From: Magnolia sinica
Lineage: Eukaryota; Streptophyta; Magnoliopsida; Magnoliales; Magnoliaceae
NCBI RefSeq assembly: GCF_029962835.1
Contig: NC_080577.1
Span: forward strand, 1,240,001 to 1,304,000
Direction: 5' to 3'
Length of the DNA: 64,000 nucleotides
Below the pieces are notes generated by a model, which was given only the letters and a program-made list of their open reading frames with translations, had not been told where the DNA came from and searched no databases. Shown here piece by piece: positions 44,226-57,282 of this stretch; the first letter of the stretch is position 1; each line of letters begins with the position of its first letter. The translations under genes were made by a program, and so were the position numbers.

Positions 44226-44405
44226 GTGGGCCCACCATGATATATGATATATGTTTCTTTATCCAGCCTGTACATTTATCTTGACAGATCATTTTAGCTA
44301 ATGAACTCAAAAAAGAAGTAGATCGAAGGCCCGAGTGGACCACCCCACAGGAAGCAGTGTTGACAATGACCCCACCGTTGAAACCTTCTAAGAAACCGGG
44401 ACAGG
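44226..44405. repeat. Family D element 11a, partial
   Basis: TGTGGGCCCACCATGATATATG, TTATCCAGCCTGTACATTTATC, CACCCCACAGGAAGCAGTG and CACCGTTGAAACCTTC are present; the second half is absent. Confidence 0.65.
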
Positions 44406-44669
44406 CTAGGGTTACGAGTGCCACTGCGATGTATGGATTCTATCCACACTGTCCATGCATTTTTCTATGTTATTTTAATTTACAGACCCAAAAATGAAGA
44501 TCCAATGTTCAAGTGGGACACACCAGAGGAAGCGGCTGTGCTAATGACGCCTCCTATTGAAAACATCCTACGGCCCACCATGGTATTTATTTTCCATCCA
44601 ACATTTTCATAATGTCATAGGACCGGGATGAAGGGAAAACACAAATATCTACTTGATCCAAAACTTAAG

Positions 44670-45327
44670 GTATGTTTGGCACGTGAAATTGAATGCTATT
44701 GAATTGTGTTAAATGGGATTAACATTATTATTGCACAATAATTGTCGTGTCTAAAATACCAAGTTTGTGATAAAAATTTTGCCACGGAGAAACATCAGAT
44801 TAAGCAAAATCATGTTTGATGGATCATGGAATTGTAATCAATGGACCAAATTCGCAATGGATGTTGTTCACTTATACACATATATAATCAAAATGTCACT
44901 TGTAAACAACAAATGTGGTTAGGCGGCATGGATAAACACACACATCAATGTGGGGCCCAAATGTGTAGTAGATTTCAAAATTCACAAAAATCCTTCATGA
45001 GACCAGATGCAATTTTATGGGACTAGCACCAATCTTTCCTGTACTTGGGTCCTTGCTCTTGCTCCGGTGGTAGACTCTTGGGAGTTTCAACACCTAATCA
45101 AGGGTTTAAGTACCCATAGGTGGTGAAAACCCACTATGGTGTGTGTGGCGGTGTGTGGGCGTGTGTTAAAAATAAAAAGATTATTAAAAAGAAAAAAAGG
45201 AAAAAGGAAAAACCCTTTTCCGTACTCTCCAAATGCTGGATGGAACTCCAAATGCTAGATGGAATTGCAACGGAACAAACACAATTTTATCTCACCTAAT
45301 CCCATTTAATACCCTGCGCGAAACACC
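44670..45327. mobile_element. MITE nested in family D element 11b, itself carrying a SINE
   Basis: The left end GGTATGTTTGGCACGTG and GTTAAATGGGATTAAC pair imperfectly with the right end TAATCCCATTTAATACCC and GCGCGAAACACC. Interruption of the family D element at this exact place supports the borders. Non-coding. Confidence 0.45.
45045..45200 (+). mobile_element. SINE-B copy (tRNA-derived)
   Basis: TTGCTCCGGTGGTAGACTC (box A), AAGGGTTTAAGTACCC (box B), a GTGTGTGTGG.. body and an A-rich tail. The fullest copy of this family in the window. Target duplications are not clear. Confidence 0.7.
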
Positions 45328-45800
45328 ACCCCATCCAGTGGTTTCACTTGAGAGTTAGATCTGCCTCATGTTTTGGTCCAGCATCTAAAATGACATGAAA
45401 AAAAATGCATGGCCAGTATGGATAAAATCTATACATCAAGGTGGCCCTAGGAGCATTAGCCTATCCGTGGCTCATGAAGGATGGAGGAAGAACCCAATCC
45501 GCGCCCGAGGGGAGGCGGCCACCATGGAATGGAATGGAATGTGTGGCTGTCCAAAAGTCAAAGGAAAAGACAACATTCCTTTATTTCACCGCGTAGCCTT
45601 CCTTGCACCAAACCATGCTACGACCGTTTCATCACCATATATTTTTCCAAGACATTTCTTTTGAATGATAAATAAAAATAAGATATTAGAAAAGTACAGT
45701 GTAGGACCCATGTTACAACTAAGCTGTGCATGGATGAGATTGCGTGTTTCTGTTGGTCCCGTGAGATCCGAAGAGAAAGACCTCCCATGCTTTGTGGTAA

Positions 45801-46162
45801 GGGCCTGTTTGGCCGGGCGAATCCCATGGGATTAGGAGGGATGAGATAGATTTTAAGGTAACAATGGTGGTGTCAGTGGATTGGTTTAAGATCCATGGAG
45901 TTGCTATATCCTGGGACAAGTTCACTGGGTCTGTTTGGCATGCCCGGCATATCCTGGGATTTTACCTTCCAATCCGTTCAACCGAGGGATGGGATCAATT
46001 TTAAGGTAATGATGGTGATGTCAGTGGATTGTTTTAAGATCCATGGGATTGCTTATATCCTGAGACAAGTTTACCGGGTCTGTTTGGCTCGTCATGCATA
46101 TCCTGGGATATCGCGATCTCATCCCTCCTAATACCGTGGGATTCGTCCGGCCAAATAGGCCC
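45801..46162. mobile_element. PIF/Harbinger MITE with TAA target duplication and internal tandem repeat
   Basis: Starts GGGCCTGTTTGGCCGGGCGA and ends with its imperfect complement (CCGGCCAAATAGGCCC), with ~45-base terminal repeats. TAA at 45798-45800 and 46163-46165 is the family's usual target duplication. Inside, a ~115-base unit beginning TTTTAAGGTAA and ending CATATCCTGGGAT is repeated in tandem. Non-coding, 362 bases. Confidence 0.85.
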
Positions 46163-46165
46163 TAA

Positions 46166-47826
46166 GTACCTGAATCCACAACACCCAACCCAAAGGTTCT
46201 CAACCAATTTTACCGGGTCTGATCCGGATTTTGTGCCCGGGTGGTAATTGGGTCAGAATCGGATAATAAAAATCAGGCTGGGCAAACCCTATGTAAGAAA
46301 TTCGTCGAATTGAGAGATGATCCGGTGCTGTCACACTAGAAGTAACAGTGCTCCTGGTTGGTTTAGGACACTTGCTCAAATCCCAAAAACTAGGTACAAA
46401 TCAGGTGAATCTGATCAATGGCCTATAAAATGAATGGTTAACTTATATATAAATACGTCCACTTGATAATTTGAATCATATACTTTTTGGGAGTCATTAT
46501 TGATGGCTTATGGTTTCTATTATAATAACAATAATAAAATCCTATGGGTTTGTTTGGTAGTACCAAACATAATGAAATTTCTATCTATCTTGAAATTTTA
46601 TGAAAATTTTAGGCCATTTGTATTAACTTTTATGGAATTGGATAGACGGTTATGATTTCCAAAACTAGGACTGTTATGATTTTCAAAACTAAGATTGTAA
46701 AACACATAATTTTATAAAGTATAAAACCAATAATTGAATGGGAATCAACTACATACTTGGTGCCATGTTGGAATAGTGATGAACGGCACACTCTTCTTAC
46801 TCAACCTTGAAGATTAAGGGTTCTGATCATTGCTCTTATATTCCACGCGCTCACGCTCATGTCCTTCTCATAAAGTCTCTTTCAAGTGTGTACTAAGTGT
46901 AGTAGAGATGGGTTGGCCCACACGTATTGAGCAAGATGCAGAGGGCAAGGGTATCTTTTATTTATAGGATTTAAGTTTCCTTTCCATTATAGAAAAGAAT
47001 TCCTACAATAATAACTATATTTCTTTGGATATGCTATTTTTCTTTTTGATGGTGTATGACCACCCCTTGTAAGCATAGATGCACTCAGTAAAACTATAAT
47101 TCTCCACTTTTTCTAATTTCTTTCTATGTTTTTTGGTGATGGTTATGAGTTGGAATCATATTTCTAGCTTTGGTTATGAAAAATGTTTAAAAATTTTGAA
47201 TTTGACTGTGCAACTATCTAATATTTTTCTTGGAAGCACATGAAATGTGTTTCCCCGGATGACAGTCTGGATTGATTATTTTAATTGTCCAACATCCCCA
47301 TGCAACCAGGAGCAAAGTACTAGATCATTTTTCTTTTCAATTGCATGTATTCTCATTTTTATTTTATTATTTTATTTAATAAGAATAATAATCATGAGGA
47401 ATATTCCACTTCTCATAGATTGGTTTAAGTTACGGCCGACTTTGAGTTGCACTAGGGCACTTGGACAATCTTGTAAATTTCACTCAAAGATACAGTGATT
47501 GCACAAGTCCGGCCTTCTCTTTTATAGCAATTCATTTTCAAGTTATTCTGTGGTTGAGGTTCTTTCATAAATGCAGACTTTTATAACCTTAAACAGCTTA
47601 TGATATAACCCAACAAATAGGCGACCTAACCCAACAAATAGGCAACCCAAGTTTGGGTAAGGTCTACTTCTCCATAAATGATCTTAACCATCCATATTAC
47701 AAGCTATTGATGGATTATTCAAGTGGTCCTAATCAATATGGCTTTTACATCCTGGTCTGTCAAATGTGTACTGGACCTCATTGACATCAAATTGGCTAAT
47801 AAAATGAAGCGTTCCCGTCCAACTCA
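46166..47826. other. Intergenic sequence, nothing recognised
   Basis: A/T-rich sequence without a supportable gene or repeat. A short direct repeat (CAACAAATAGGC(G/A)ACC) lies near 47611-47650. Confidence 0.5.
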
Positions 47827-47840
47827 AAGTCACTATCAGA

Positions 47841-47978
47841 CGGCTCCGACTCCATGGCTTAGTGGTAGACAGACTTCTATTTCAATATTGAGACGAAAAT
47901 CGGTGCCCTGTTGGGGTGGGTGAGTGTGTGACTGTGTGGGGGTATGGGTGTTTGTTTGTTTGTTCTTTTTTTTTTTTT
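47841..47978 (+). mobile_element. SINE-A copy 3
   Basis: GGCTTAGTGGTAGACAGAC (box A), ATCGGTGCCC (degenerate box B), a GTGTGTG-rich body and a T-rich end. Flanked by a perfect 14-base duplication, AAGTCACTATCAGA (47827-47840 and 47979-47992). Confidence 0.85.
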
Positions 47979-48335
47979 AAGTCACTATCAGAAAAATTAA
48001 TTAAATGATATTACCATATCATAATAATATCACATGATTTCTAAAGTATTGAAAGTTTTAAATTTTCACATCTTGATATTAATGCAAAAATTGCTTAAAA
48101 TTTTCACTAATTCAGTGTGTATACATTTAATAATGATTAATTAATAACAATAATTTAAAAAAATGTTCTTTTATATTTAACTAGATAGTCCCTGTAATAT
48201 CTTAAGAGAGACCTCAAATTTTAATAATTCCCAAGAAATTCCCTTACCTAAAAATTTAGGAGAACAATTTATTACCATGCATGAGTTATAATGCCCTGTG
48301 AGTAACAAAGCACCTTACCTGTCTAGTTACCCACT

Positions 48336-48420
48336 AATAGACTCTGTTTCCATATTAAGACCATGGTATTGGGTGCACATCTGGGGTGAGTTTGTGAAAA
48401 AAAAAAAAAAAAAAGAGAGA
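48336..48420 (+). mobile_element. SINE-A fragment, 5'-truncated
   Basis: TAGACTCTGTTTCCATATTAAG through GGTGAGTTTGTG and an A18 run matches the 3' two-thirds of SINE-A. Box A is missing. No clear target duplication. Confidence 0.45.
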
Positions 48421-49360
48421 AGAAGAGAAGAGAGAATATTTCCACAATCATCTGTTTTTTTATAAGTCTCGCAAAGTGGGAGATTCTAGTAGAGATCCGA
48501 ATACCCAATTTGAGGTGGACCTGATTGTGGATCCGCCCATCTGCTATCCTAATTCATGTTCAAAATTAGATTGACAGGACGGATCAAGGTCTGCAAATCA
48601 AATTCAATGTATAATATCGGTCATGACTCATATGGGCACATGGTTCACAGGGAAGATTGGTGTGTAACCGGACTTATGTATTGGTTTCGTATGATCCGTC
48701 GAACCCTGGACGGTATACCTGAATCTCATTGGCTTTGGTCCAACGGGTCATATCCTACTTGTATCCAGACCCTACTGGACCTTTACTTGGTTTCTTAATC
48801 GACTCCGGATACAGGTACATCCGCTGCTTGCCTAACGTTACCAGTTCACGGCCACTCAGATGTCAGCCTCTGATGCGTGAAAGGATGATTTATGAGTCAT
48901 TGAGAGCAGACGGGTCCTACATTAATAAATCTGAACCGATGCTTCATAGGTCCCCCGGCCCATAGATTGATGGTGGCCACGAAAATCACATTTATAGACG
49001 ACTGAGGCAGCTCAATAAAAGTCCTACAGACAGGTTGTAGGAGAAAAGAACAATACAATTAATCATCAAGCTAAATATCCATTGGGATCCTTTCTCATGA
49101 TCTACTGGTAGACTCACAGTAGTTTCAATACTAAGGTAATGAGTTCAAGTTACTAAATATATATTGATACATCATCCTCTAACGGCTCCCTCCATCTTAG
49201 CCCACATTTTGGTCCATTGGATCTTTTGATATGAGCTATTATTTTGGCTCAGTTTCGATCCACATTGGGCTCAACGGACCAGACTTTAAGATGATCACCA
49301 AATGGTGGGACCCATTTATCCAAAATGGACAAGGTAGATTGCCTGGAGACCACCCCACCC
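48421..49360. other. Intergenic sequence, nothing firm
   Basis: No gene. TCTACTGGTAGACTCAC and GAGTTCAAGTTACTAA near 49100-49160 are a weak SINE-B-like pair of boxes. Confidence 0.45.
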
Positions 49361-49775
49361 TATAGGGCCAACTATGATGTATGTATTTTATCTGTGCCGT
49401 CCGTCCATTTTTCCACCTCATTTAAGGGCAAGAGCCTAAAAACGAGGCTGAAGAAAAGGTAGAGGAGACAACACTATAGGAAACCGGGGGATTGAACGCC
49501 TACCACTGAACACTTCTCATGGGCCATAGAAGTCTTGGATAAAGCTGATATTTGTGTTTTCCCTTCATCTAAGTCCCTGTGGGCTTCAACAGGTTAAATA
49601 TAAAACAAACATATGATGGGCCTTAGGAAGATTTCAATAGTGGGCGTCTTTATCTGCACTGTTTCCTACAGTGTGGCCCAGTTGAGCTTTGAATCGGCCT
49701 CATTTTTTGGCTGAAAAACGGATGGACGGCGTGGATAAAACACCAACATTAGTGTCGGCCCCAAAATGGTGACCT
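49360..49775. repeat. Family D element 12
   Basis: Left: GCCAACTATGATGTATG with GTGCCGTCCGTCCATTTTTCC. Right: GGATGGACGGCGTGGATAAA with TTAGTGTCGGCCCC. The middle carries ATAAAGCTGATATTTGTG, so the orientation is inverted relative to most copies. Confidence 0.75.
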
Positions 49776-52190
49776 GGTCTCCAGGCAAACCGCGTCCATC
49801 CAAAATGGTCCGTGAAATCGTAGACTCATCGAATCGTTGACAATGTCAGGTTAGAACAGCAATAGATCAGTACTTCTGGAAGTAATCTCAACAGTTGACG
49901 CTAAGAAAAAGTAAAAATAAAAAATAAAATCAGGTGGGCCATGTATCTTTATCCACACGCACGGCAGGAAATTATTAAATTCTCATTTCGTCGCACGCTT
50001 GCCACTGCGCAATGCGCATGCTATTTCTCTTTGCTTGCATTACAAGACTCGTAAACATCGAGAAATGCCGAGGGCACTCCATCGTTGCACTTTGCAAATG
50101 CACTCTACTCGCTCGTGGAAATGTCGCACGCGTAGCCGCTCATCACGCGATGCACATTCTGTTGATAGCATGTCGCAAAAATCAGGCCGTTACGATAGTT
50201 AGGTGGGCCACAGGTTTACAAAAGGAATGACTTGTTACCCAATGCTCTAAGTTTGGTGTACACGTGTGGCACATCTACTGATCATATTGAACTTTATTTT
50301 TGAAGTACTGTGTCCATACATCTAGTGTCACCTGATGAACGGCAAGGATATCACACGTATGTGACTTGTCGAAAAGTGTGAGGCGAGTGCACTTTAATTG
50401 CTCTGGAGCAGGTGCAAGTAGCTTTCCTTTTTTCTTCGAAGAAAAAATCAAAGAACATAATACGTACACGTAAAACAGTTCCCTCATCACAGAACACGTG
50501 GCATATTTTTATAGTGATCGTAGCGGTTGATCTGGCGGGCAACATGTGGACGGGCTATAGAGTAACTTCGATCATCCAGTTGTTGTGAGTTTTGCTGGAT
50601 GAATGTGGACTGCCGATCTAACCGTTCCTTTTGCACCCACTTGTTGTGCGGCTAGGATTGTTCTGGTGGCCCACCAGAGCAACGGTTCTCATCAACAGAA
50701 CTATTTGGGCGTGCGTACCAAGAGGAGGGAGCTGCGTAGAACTTTTTCGCAGAGACTTTGCATATTAGCTGTAGATAACTATGATCCGTACGTATTGTAG
50801 TACGAAAGTCAATGGGCGCTCAGGCACCACGTAGCGTGACGTTGAGGGCTTCATACACGAGATTTTGCACGCTACACTCGGGTTTTACTTTAGCCTTAGC
50901 TGGCCGTTCTTCGATTAATCTATACCATTGAATTTTCAAGAACGGCCCACTTGGGCCCACGAAAGAACCGTTAAAACCACTATTTCAAAAAGAGGTACCT
51001 GCAGCAGTCAGCTTTCAATTAAAAAGGCGGGGGTAAAGAATGAGATTTACAACGGGCTAGGATCTACCAGACAAGGAGATTTTTGGGTGCATGGTTCATT
51101 GGCTTTGTCTATCGGACTGCGTGGCGTGGTGCGGTGCCGTGTGTGCACACGAGTATATTTACAAGTTTAAAGGTTTTTGGTGTTTTTCAAAAAATTTAAT
51201 TTTCTTCTTCCAAGAAAATTCATAGGTTGCTTCCACATCCATTCGAAACAATTTTTGGAGCTTATATAATGGACTTTTCCAGTTTCAAATTTTATATTCG
51301 ACTCAGGATCTTAGCTTTCTCTCTGTCCTTTTGAATCTCCTCAACGAATTAGGTTTAACCTTTGAGTTAGACATATAATAATGGTTTGGGTCTTTGTACA
51401 TCAAGTACTCTGGGGTGACGAGACAATATTTGAGAATGTTGTGAAGATTGATTGTCTAGTATTTCTGTTATACTATGGACATCGTCCAAAGAAGAACATC
51501 AATTTCAAGATAAGTGACTTTCATCACTTTTCAAACTAAATAAGTTTTCTAAATTCCTTTTTACTTAAATTTTTAATTTTTTTACTTATTTTTTAATTTC
51601 GAATTTTCATAATTACAAATTTATAGACCTAAAAATGCCTACAACATATGGATAAACAAAATAGATAAATCACATGCATCAATATAGCATATTTCAAATT
51701 CTAGTAAGAATTTAACAATATTTTTTATTGGGATTGATTTGATATATGAATTAATCTAACCTTTGTGGCCATTTTCAAGTGTCAAATATCAATTATATTA
51801 GACTAAATATAATTTGAAATAACTTAATTCCATGTACCAAACTAACCAAAAGGCTGATAAATTAATCTGGTTCAAAATTCAAATGCATCAAAGAAAAGTG
51901 GAACGGGAAATCAGGTTTGAATTTCATTTGATCGAGCCCACCTTAGTTACAAAACATTGTGATATTTTGCCTGGCCCTTCATCTAAGCGGAATAAAAAGC
52001 TTGGCATGGCTTGAATTAGACAACCACATCATGTGGGAGATTTCTCACGGTTTCTCATGGGTTCTCGTAAGAATGGAATGCAAGAGAAATTTTCCAATAA
52101 CGTTTACCTGCCCAGTGCATCTCTCATGTCTCATAATTGCTTATGGTGCGCGGGAATCCCATCCACCAAAACCGCAAGATTCATGATGGG
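49776..52190. other. Intergenic sequence, nothing recognised
   Basis: No gene supported. 49990-50200 is unusually rich in GCAATGCGC/TGCGCA-type words without a consistent unit. ACATTGTGATATTTTGCCTG at 51954 recurs at 59018 on the far side of gypsy copy 2. Confidence 0.5.
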
Positions 52191-52837
52191 TGAGACTTCT
52201 CAGACTCCTCACGAGACTTCTCGAATCCACGAGGAAAGAAAGCGAGAAAATAGAAATAAATTCTAATAAATTCGACATAGATTGATGAATAATTTATTAA
52301 AATCGAGTTCACAACCATGTAAATAATGGTATACAGCCATGGGAAAGAAATCATAATCGAACTACAACTCAAACTCCTAGAATCCATGACTTACTATAAA
52401 TAGTAAACTTACTATTTATAGACGGCCGTGATGTCTACTAGTGCGCAAGGTTTTCGGCCAAAAATAGTAAGTGTCCTATTTGGCTTCACCAAACCGTTCC
52501 CCTAATTATTCTAAGCTCTTTTCATGCGCGCAACTCCTTAAGCCCAACGGATGAAGAGTTATAATCAAACTAAAACTTACTATTTATAGTAAAAATGAAA
52601 TTAAAACAGGGAAACGACCGTCAATCAAGGGGTTTTTCGTAATTTCGGCGCAACCCCGCGTAGCGGGTTGGTTGGCTAAAGTAGCTCGTTCTACCCCAAA
52701 ATCATATATTTTACGTCGCCTAACTCATTTCGGATTGCGAGATACGCCCGATCTAAGGTCCGATGGTCCGATCACTTCGACCGGGCCTTTTCTGATCCAT
52801 CTTGGCCATGAAACTGTCCGCGACCCGCTCTACATCA
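52190..52837 (-). repeat. 3' LTR of gypsy copy 2, end-truncated
   Basis: Read on the minus strand from 52837 (TGATGTAGAGCGGGTCGCGG) to about 52190, where similarity stops within the 'GAGGAGTC' region. The final TG..CA terminus is not intact. Confidence 0.8.
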
Positions 52838-55800
52838 GTCCCCTCCACTTCAAAAGAACTCGTCCTTGAGTTCTCATCATGCGCTAGTTCATGATACTCG
52901 AACAAGTCCGCGACGTTGAAAGTCCGTGAGATCGCCATGTCATCTGGAAGATCAACAACATAAGCATTGTCATTGATCTTTAGGATGATTGGTACCGGTC
53001 CAATCTTTTTATTCTTCAACTTGTTGTACGTTCCGGTCGGAAATCGTTCTTTACGCAGATGGACCATTACTTGGTCACCCACCTCGAACACTTTTTGTCG
53101 CCGATGTTTGTCGGCTTGTTCCTTGTATTTTTCGTTCGAGGCATGTAACTTGGTTTGTACTTCCGCATGAATGCCCATGATCTTGTCAACCATATGTTTC
53201 GCTGCAATGCTCATGCCTGGGAGCTTGGGCAGAGGGACCAAGTCTAGTGTGTGGCGAGGACTCGTCCATAAATAACTTGAACGGAGATTTTCCTATCGAG
53301 CGGTTCACCATGTTGTTGAATGCAAACTCCGCTGAGACAAAGCCAAATCCCACGGCTTTTTCTTCTGAAATACATCGAAGGAGGTTTTCCAACGTGCGAT
53401 TCACAACCTCGGTTTGGCCATCAGTTTGTAGATGATACCGAATTGAAGTCGTATATCGAATCGAGTCCAAAAAGTCCACCATAAGTGGCTAATGAACTTC
53501 TTATCACTATCATAAGTAATAGTCTCAGGAACCCCGTGTAGTCCCACAACCTCTCTGAAGAATAGATTCGCCAAGTGTGTTGCATCGAGAGTCTTCTTAC
53601 ATGGGACAAAGTGCACCATCTCGGAGAAATGATCTACCATCACGAACACTGAATCCATGCCACGTTGTGTTCGTGGGAGACCAAATAAGAAATCTATAGA
53701 TAAATCCTCCCAAGGGCCGTCAGGCACAGGTGAAAGGGTGTAGAGGCTTGCCCCTTAAAGGTCTGACAAACATAACAACGTTGAACTGATTTTTCCACAT
53801 CACATACCAATTATGGCCATTACTACTGTTCTTCCACAAGAGCTCGCGTCTTGTCTCGCCAAGGTGTCCACCGAAGCCACTTCCATGTAGCTTTTGGATT
53901 ATTTGTTCCCTTAACGAACTGTTTAGGATTCACATTCGATTTCCCTTGAAAAGGAACCCGTCTTGCATATGTAAGTCACCGGGGTGACCTTCTTGGCATC
54001 TAACCCATGCGTCCTTGAAGTCATCGTCATCGGCATATATGTCTTTGAGGCGCTCGAACCCGACAACCTCATTGCTCATGGTGACTAACAAAGTTGCGCG
54101 GCGACTCAGTGCATCAGCTCCCTTGTTCTGTTGCCCTGACTTATGTTTTAGTACGAACGTGAATTCCTGCAAAAACGAGATCCACCTAGCATGCACACGG
54201 TTAATGTTAGCTTGACTATTAATGAATTTGAGAGCTTGATGGTCCGTGTAAAGTATGAATTCCCTTTGAATCAAATAATGTCGCCAGTGCCGCAGTGCCT
54301 GGACCACCGCGTATAACTCGATCTCATATGTAGACCACTTCTTACGTGCATCGCTAAGTTTCTCGCTGTAGAAGGCTACCGGCCTACCTTCTTGAGACAA
54401 AACTCCCCCAATTCCGACATATGAGGCATCACATTCGACTTCAAACAGTTTGTCGAAGTTGGGAAGTACAAGAACTGGAGTCGTGGATAGTCTACACTTG
54501 ATTTCGGCAAAGCTCCTGTCGGCTTCGTCAGTCCACTGAAACTGCCCTTTCTTCATGCAATCTGTGATTGGTGACACAATGGTACTGAAATTTTTCACGA
54601 ACCGACGATAGAATGTCGCCAGTCCATGAAAACTTCGCACTTCGTGAATATTTGTAGGAACCGGCCATTCTCTGATTGCCTTCACCTTTTCCTCATCCAC
54701 CCGAATGCCCGTGGATGTGACGACAAAACCCAGAAACAATAGGCTATCAGTCATGAAGCTGCACTTTTTTAAATTGAGATACAGTTTATTTTTAGTGAGC
54801 ACTTGAAGGACCTTCTTAAGGTGTTCCATATGGGTGGTTTCGTCTTGACTGTATATCAAAATATCATCGAAGTAAACCACAACGAACCGCCCAATGAAAG
54901 GTTTCAGAACTTGGTTCATCAATCTCATAAATGTGCTAGGCGCATTCGAAAGCCCGAAGGGCATGACCATCCATTCGTATAGTCTTTCCTTGGTTTTAAA
55001 GGCTGTTTTCCACTCATCACCCGACCGTATTCGAATCGGATGGTAGGCGCTCCTTAGGTCCAATTTAGAGAATATTTTTTTACCCTTTAGCATGTCCAGC
55101 ATATTGTCCAACCGTGGTATAGGAAACATGTATTTTATGGTGATTTTGTTGATGGCCCGACTGTCACCACACATGCGCCAACTCCCATATTTCTTTGGAG
55201 TTAATAGAGCTAGTACGACACATGGGCTCATGCTTTCTCGAATAAGACCCCAACAGATCAGCTCCTCCACTTGTCCCTGTAGAATCTCACACTCATTCGG
55301 ACTCATTTGATAATGGGGACGATTCGGTAAACTGGACCCAGGGACAAAGTCGATATGGTGTTGGATATCCCGCATGGGGGTAACCCATCAGGAAGGTCAT
55401 CGGGCCAGATTTCTTTGAATTCATATAACAGGGGCCTTAGTATTTCAGGGATGTTGGTAGGCTCGAGTTCTTCCCCTTTTACAATTAATGCATAAGTCTG
55501 TCCTGTTTCCTTTGATTCTTCCACGAAGTCCTGTATGGTTAAGAGAAAACGTCCATCCACTTTGGAAGTTTCAGGTGGTCCCTCTGGATCCATAGGGGCC
55601 AATATGGTCTTTCGACCGTCCTTGACGAAGATATATATATTATCTCGCCCTTTATGAGTGGCATCACGGTCAGATTGCCAGGGCCGACCGAGTAGTATGT
55701 GACATGCTTCCATGTCAACCATATCGCATACTACTTCATCCTTATAATGTTTGCCAATTGAAAAGGATATGGTGCACCATTTAGTTACCTTTATTTTGCT

Positions 55801-57248
55801 GATCTTCTTGATCCAACTGATTGTATATAGAAAGGGATGATGCTCCATTTTCAATTGTAATTTTTCCACAATGACCTTGGAGACGATGTTCTCGCTGCTC
55901 CCACTGTCAATGATCACGTCACAAACCTTTCGATTCACCATATACCTAGTGTGGAAGATGTTATGCCGCTGTGGATGCATTTCTTTTCTTGGCGCATATA
56001 ATAGTCGCCTCACGACGAGCGACTTGCAGAGATCTTGCTGAACCCAACCTAAATCATCTGCCTCGTCCTTAATGGTATGCTCATGTTCTTCAATATCTGG
56101 ATCTTCATAAGCGTTATCAGCACTACCATCATTGATGGCGAGGTTTGCCACTTTTCGCTGGGGACAAGTATTTGATAGGTGGCCCGGTTGGCCACAACGA
56201 TAGCAGTTATCGGGCCTTGGCCGAGCATAGGGGTTCGGGATTCTACTTGGACCAGCAGCAGTCGATACGCCCCTTTGGGGTCTAGCTTGCCCACTTCCCT
56301 GATCTCGGTTCTCAAACGTAGGAGGTTGAGTGCGTGCTCCTACGGGCTCCTTCCCCTTAGGCTGTGCAGTTCCCTGGGGCAGACCTGTCATAGAGATCCT
56401 TGCAGTAGGATAGGTCCGTGTGTTCAAGTAGCCAACTTGATCGCATCATTCATCGTCCAGACGGACTGCATCTGGACCCGATCTTGGATAGCCATACGCA
56501 ATCCACCGTTGAATCGGGCGACTTGCTGCGATTCAGTCTCGACCAAATCGTTACGCGCCGCCAGGCGGTAAAATTCTTCTGCGTATTCTCTCACCGACCG
56601 ACTACCCTGTCGACAATTTTGGTATTGTTGGAATAATACCTGATCGTAATCGCTAGGGAGGAATCGGGCACGTAGTAGCTTCTTTTGCCAGTGCGGATTG
56701 GTGCTTTCGCTGGTTCGCGCGAGTTGCGATTGTTCCCACCAAGTGAAGCTCCTCCTTTCAACTTGTAGGCCACAAGCTTGACCTTCTTTACTTCAGGATG
56801 TCCATATAGTCAAAAATCACTAACTTTCGAAAGCCAATCGAGGAAATCCTCAATGTGTAATTGGCCATCAAGCTAGGAATATCAACCCTCATCTTGAATT
56901 CTCGATCCGTTCGATCTACTCGATCACCGCCATGTCTGGGGTGTTGGAAGAGTATGTCGTCGATTTCCTCCTCACTGGAGCCCCCTTCCTCAGGAATGAC
57001 CCTTGGATGCACTGACGATACTATCCTGCGATCAGGGCGATTAATTGGGGGTGGAGGATTGACACCAGGAACACGGAGTTGCCTTAGGTTTTCCGCCAAG
57101 AGATCCGCTATGCGGTCGATGGAAGCCTGCAGCCCTTGCATGGCTTGCTGATTCTCTCGTTGCGCTACTTCGAAAGCTGCCGCCTTAAAGGTAAATTCCC
57201 TGGAGCACCGCCCATGTGATTGTTGCCTGACCCGTCGTTAGAAGCCAT
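52765..57248 (-). pseudogene. Gag-pol polyprotein of gypsy copy 2, disrupted
   Basis: Starts at ATG 57248 ([10 protein letters not shown]). The zinc knuckle [14 protein letters not shown] is at about 56160-56210, protease [11 protein letters not shown] about 55895-55930, RT YFDDIL about 54863-54880, RNase H about 54110-54470 and integrase about 53290-53730. The RT-RNase H frame (55375-53930) is still open for 481 codons. Lesions include 1-base losses near 57187, 56868 and 55376 (a C run), a deletion near 56425, clustered stops near 53800-53820, and the integrase frameshift near 53440 that copy 1 shares. The C-terminal frame again enters the LTR. Confidence 0.88.
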
Positions 57249-57282
57249 CAATCCGAGGAGAAACCTCGCTTTGAAACCAAAC

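Larger units (their letters stand above)
44415..45465. repeat. Family D element 11b, split by a nested MITE
   Basis: The left half (44415-44669) runs to TACTTGATCCAAAACTT. The right half resumes near 45328 (CATCCAGTGGTTTCACTTGA) and ends GCATGGCCAGTATGGAT then ATCAAGGTGGCCC. The intervening ~660 bases are foreign. Confidence 0.6.
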
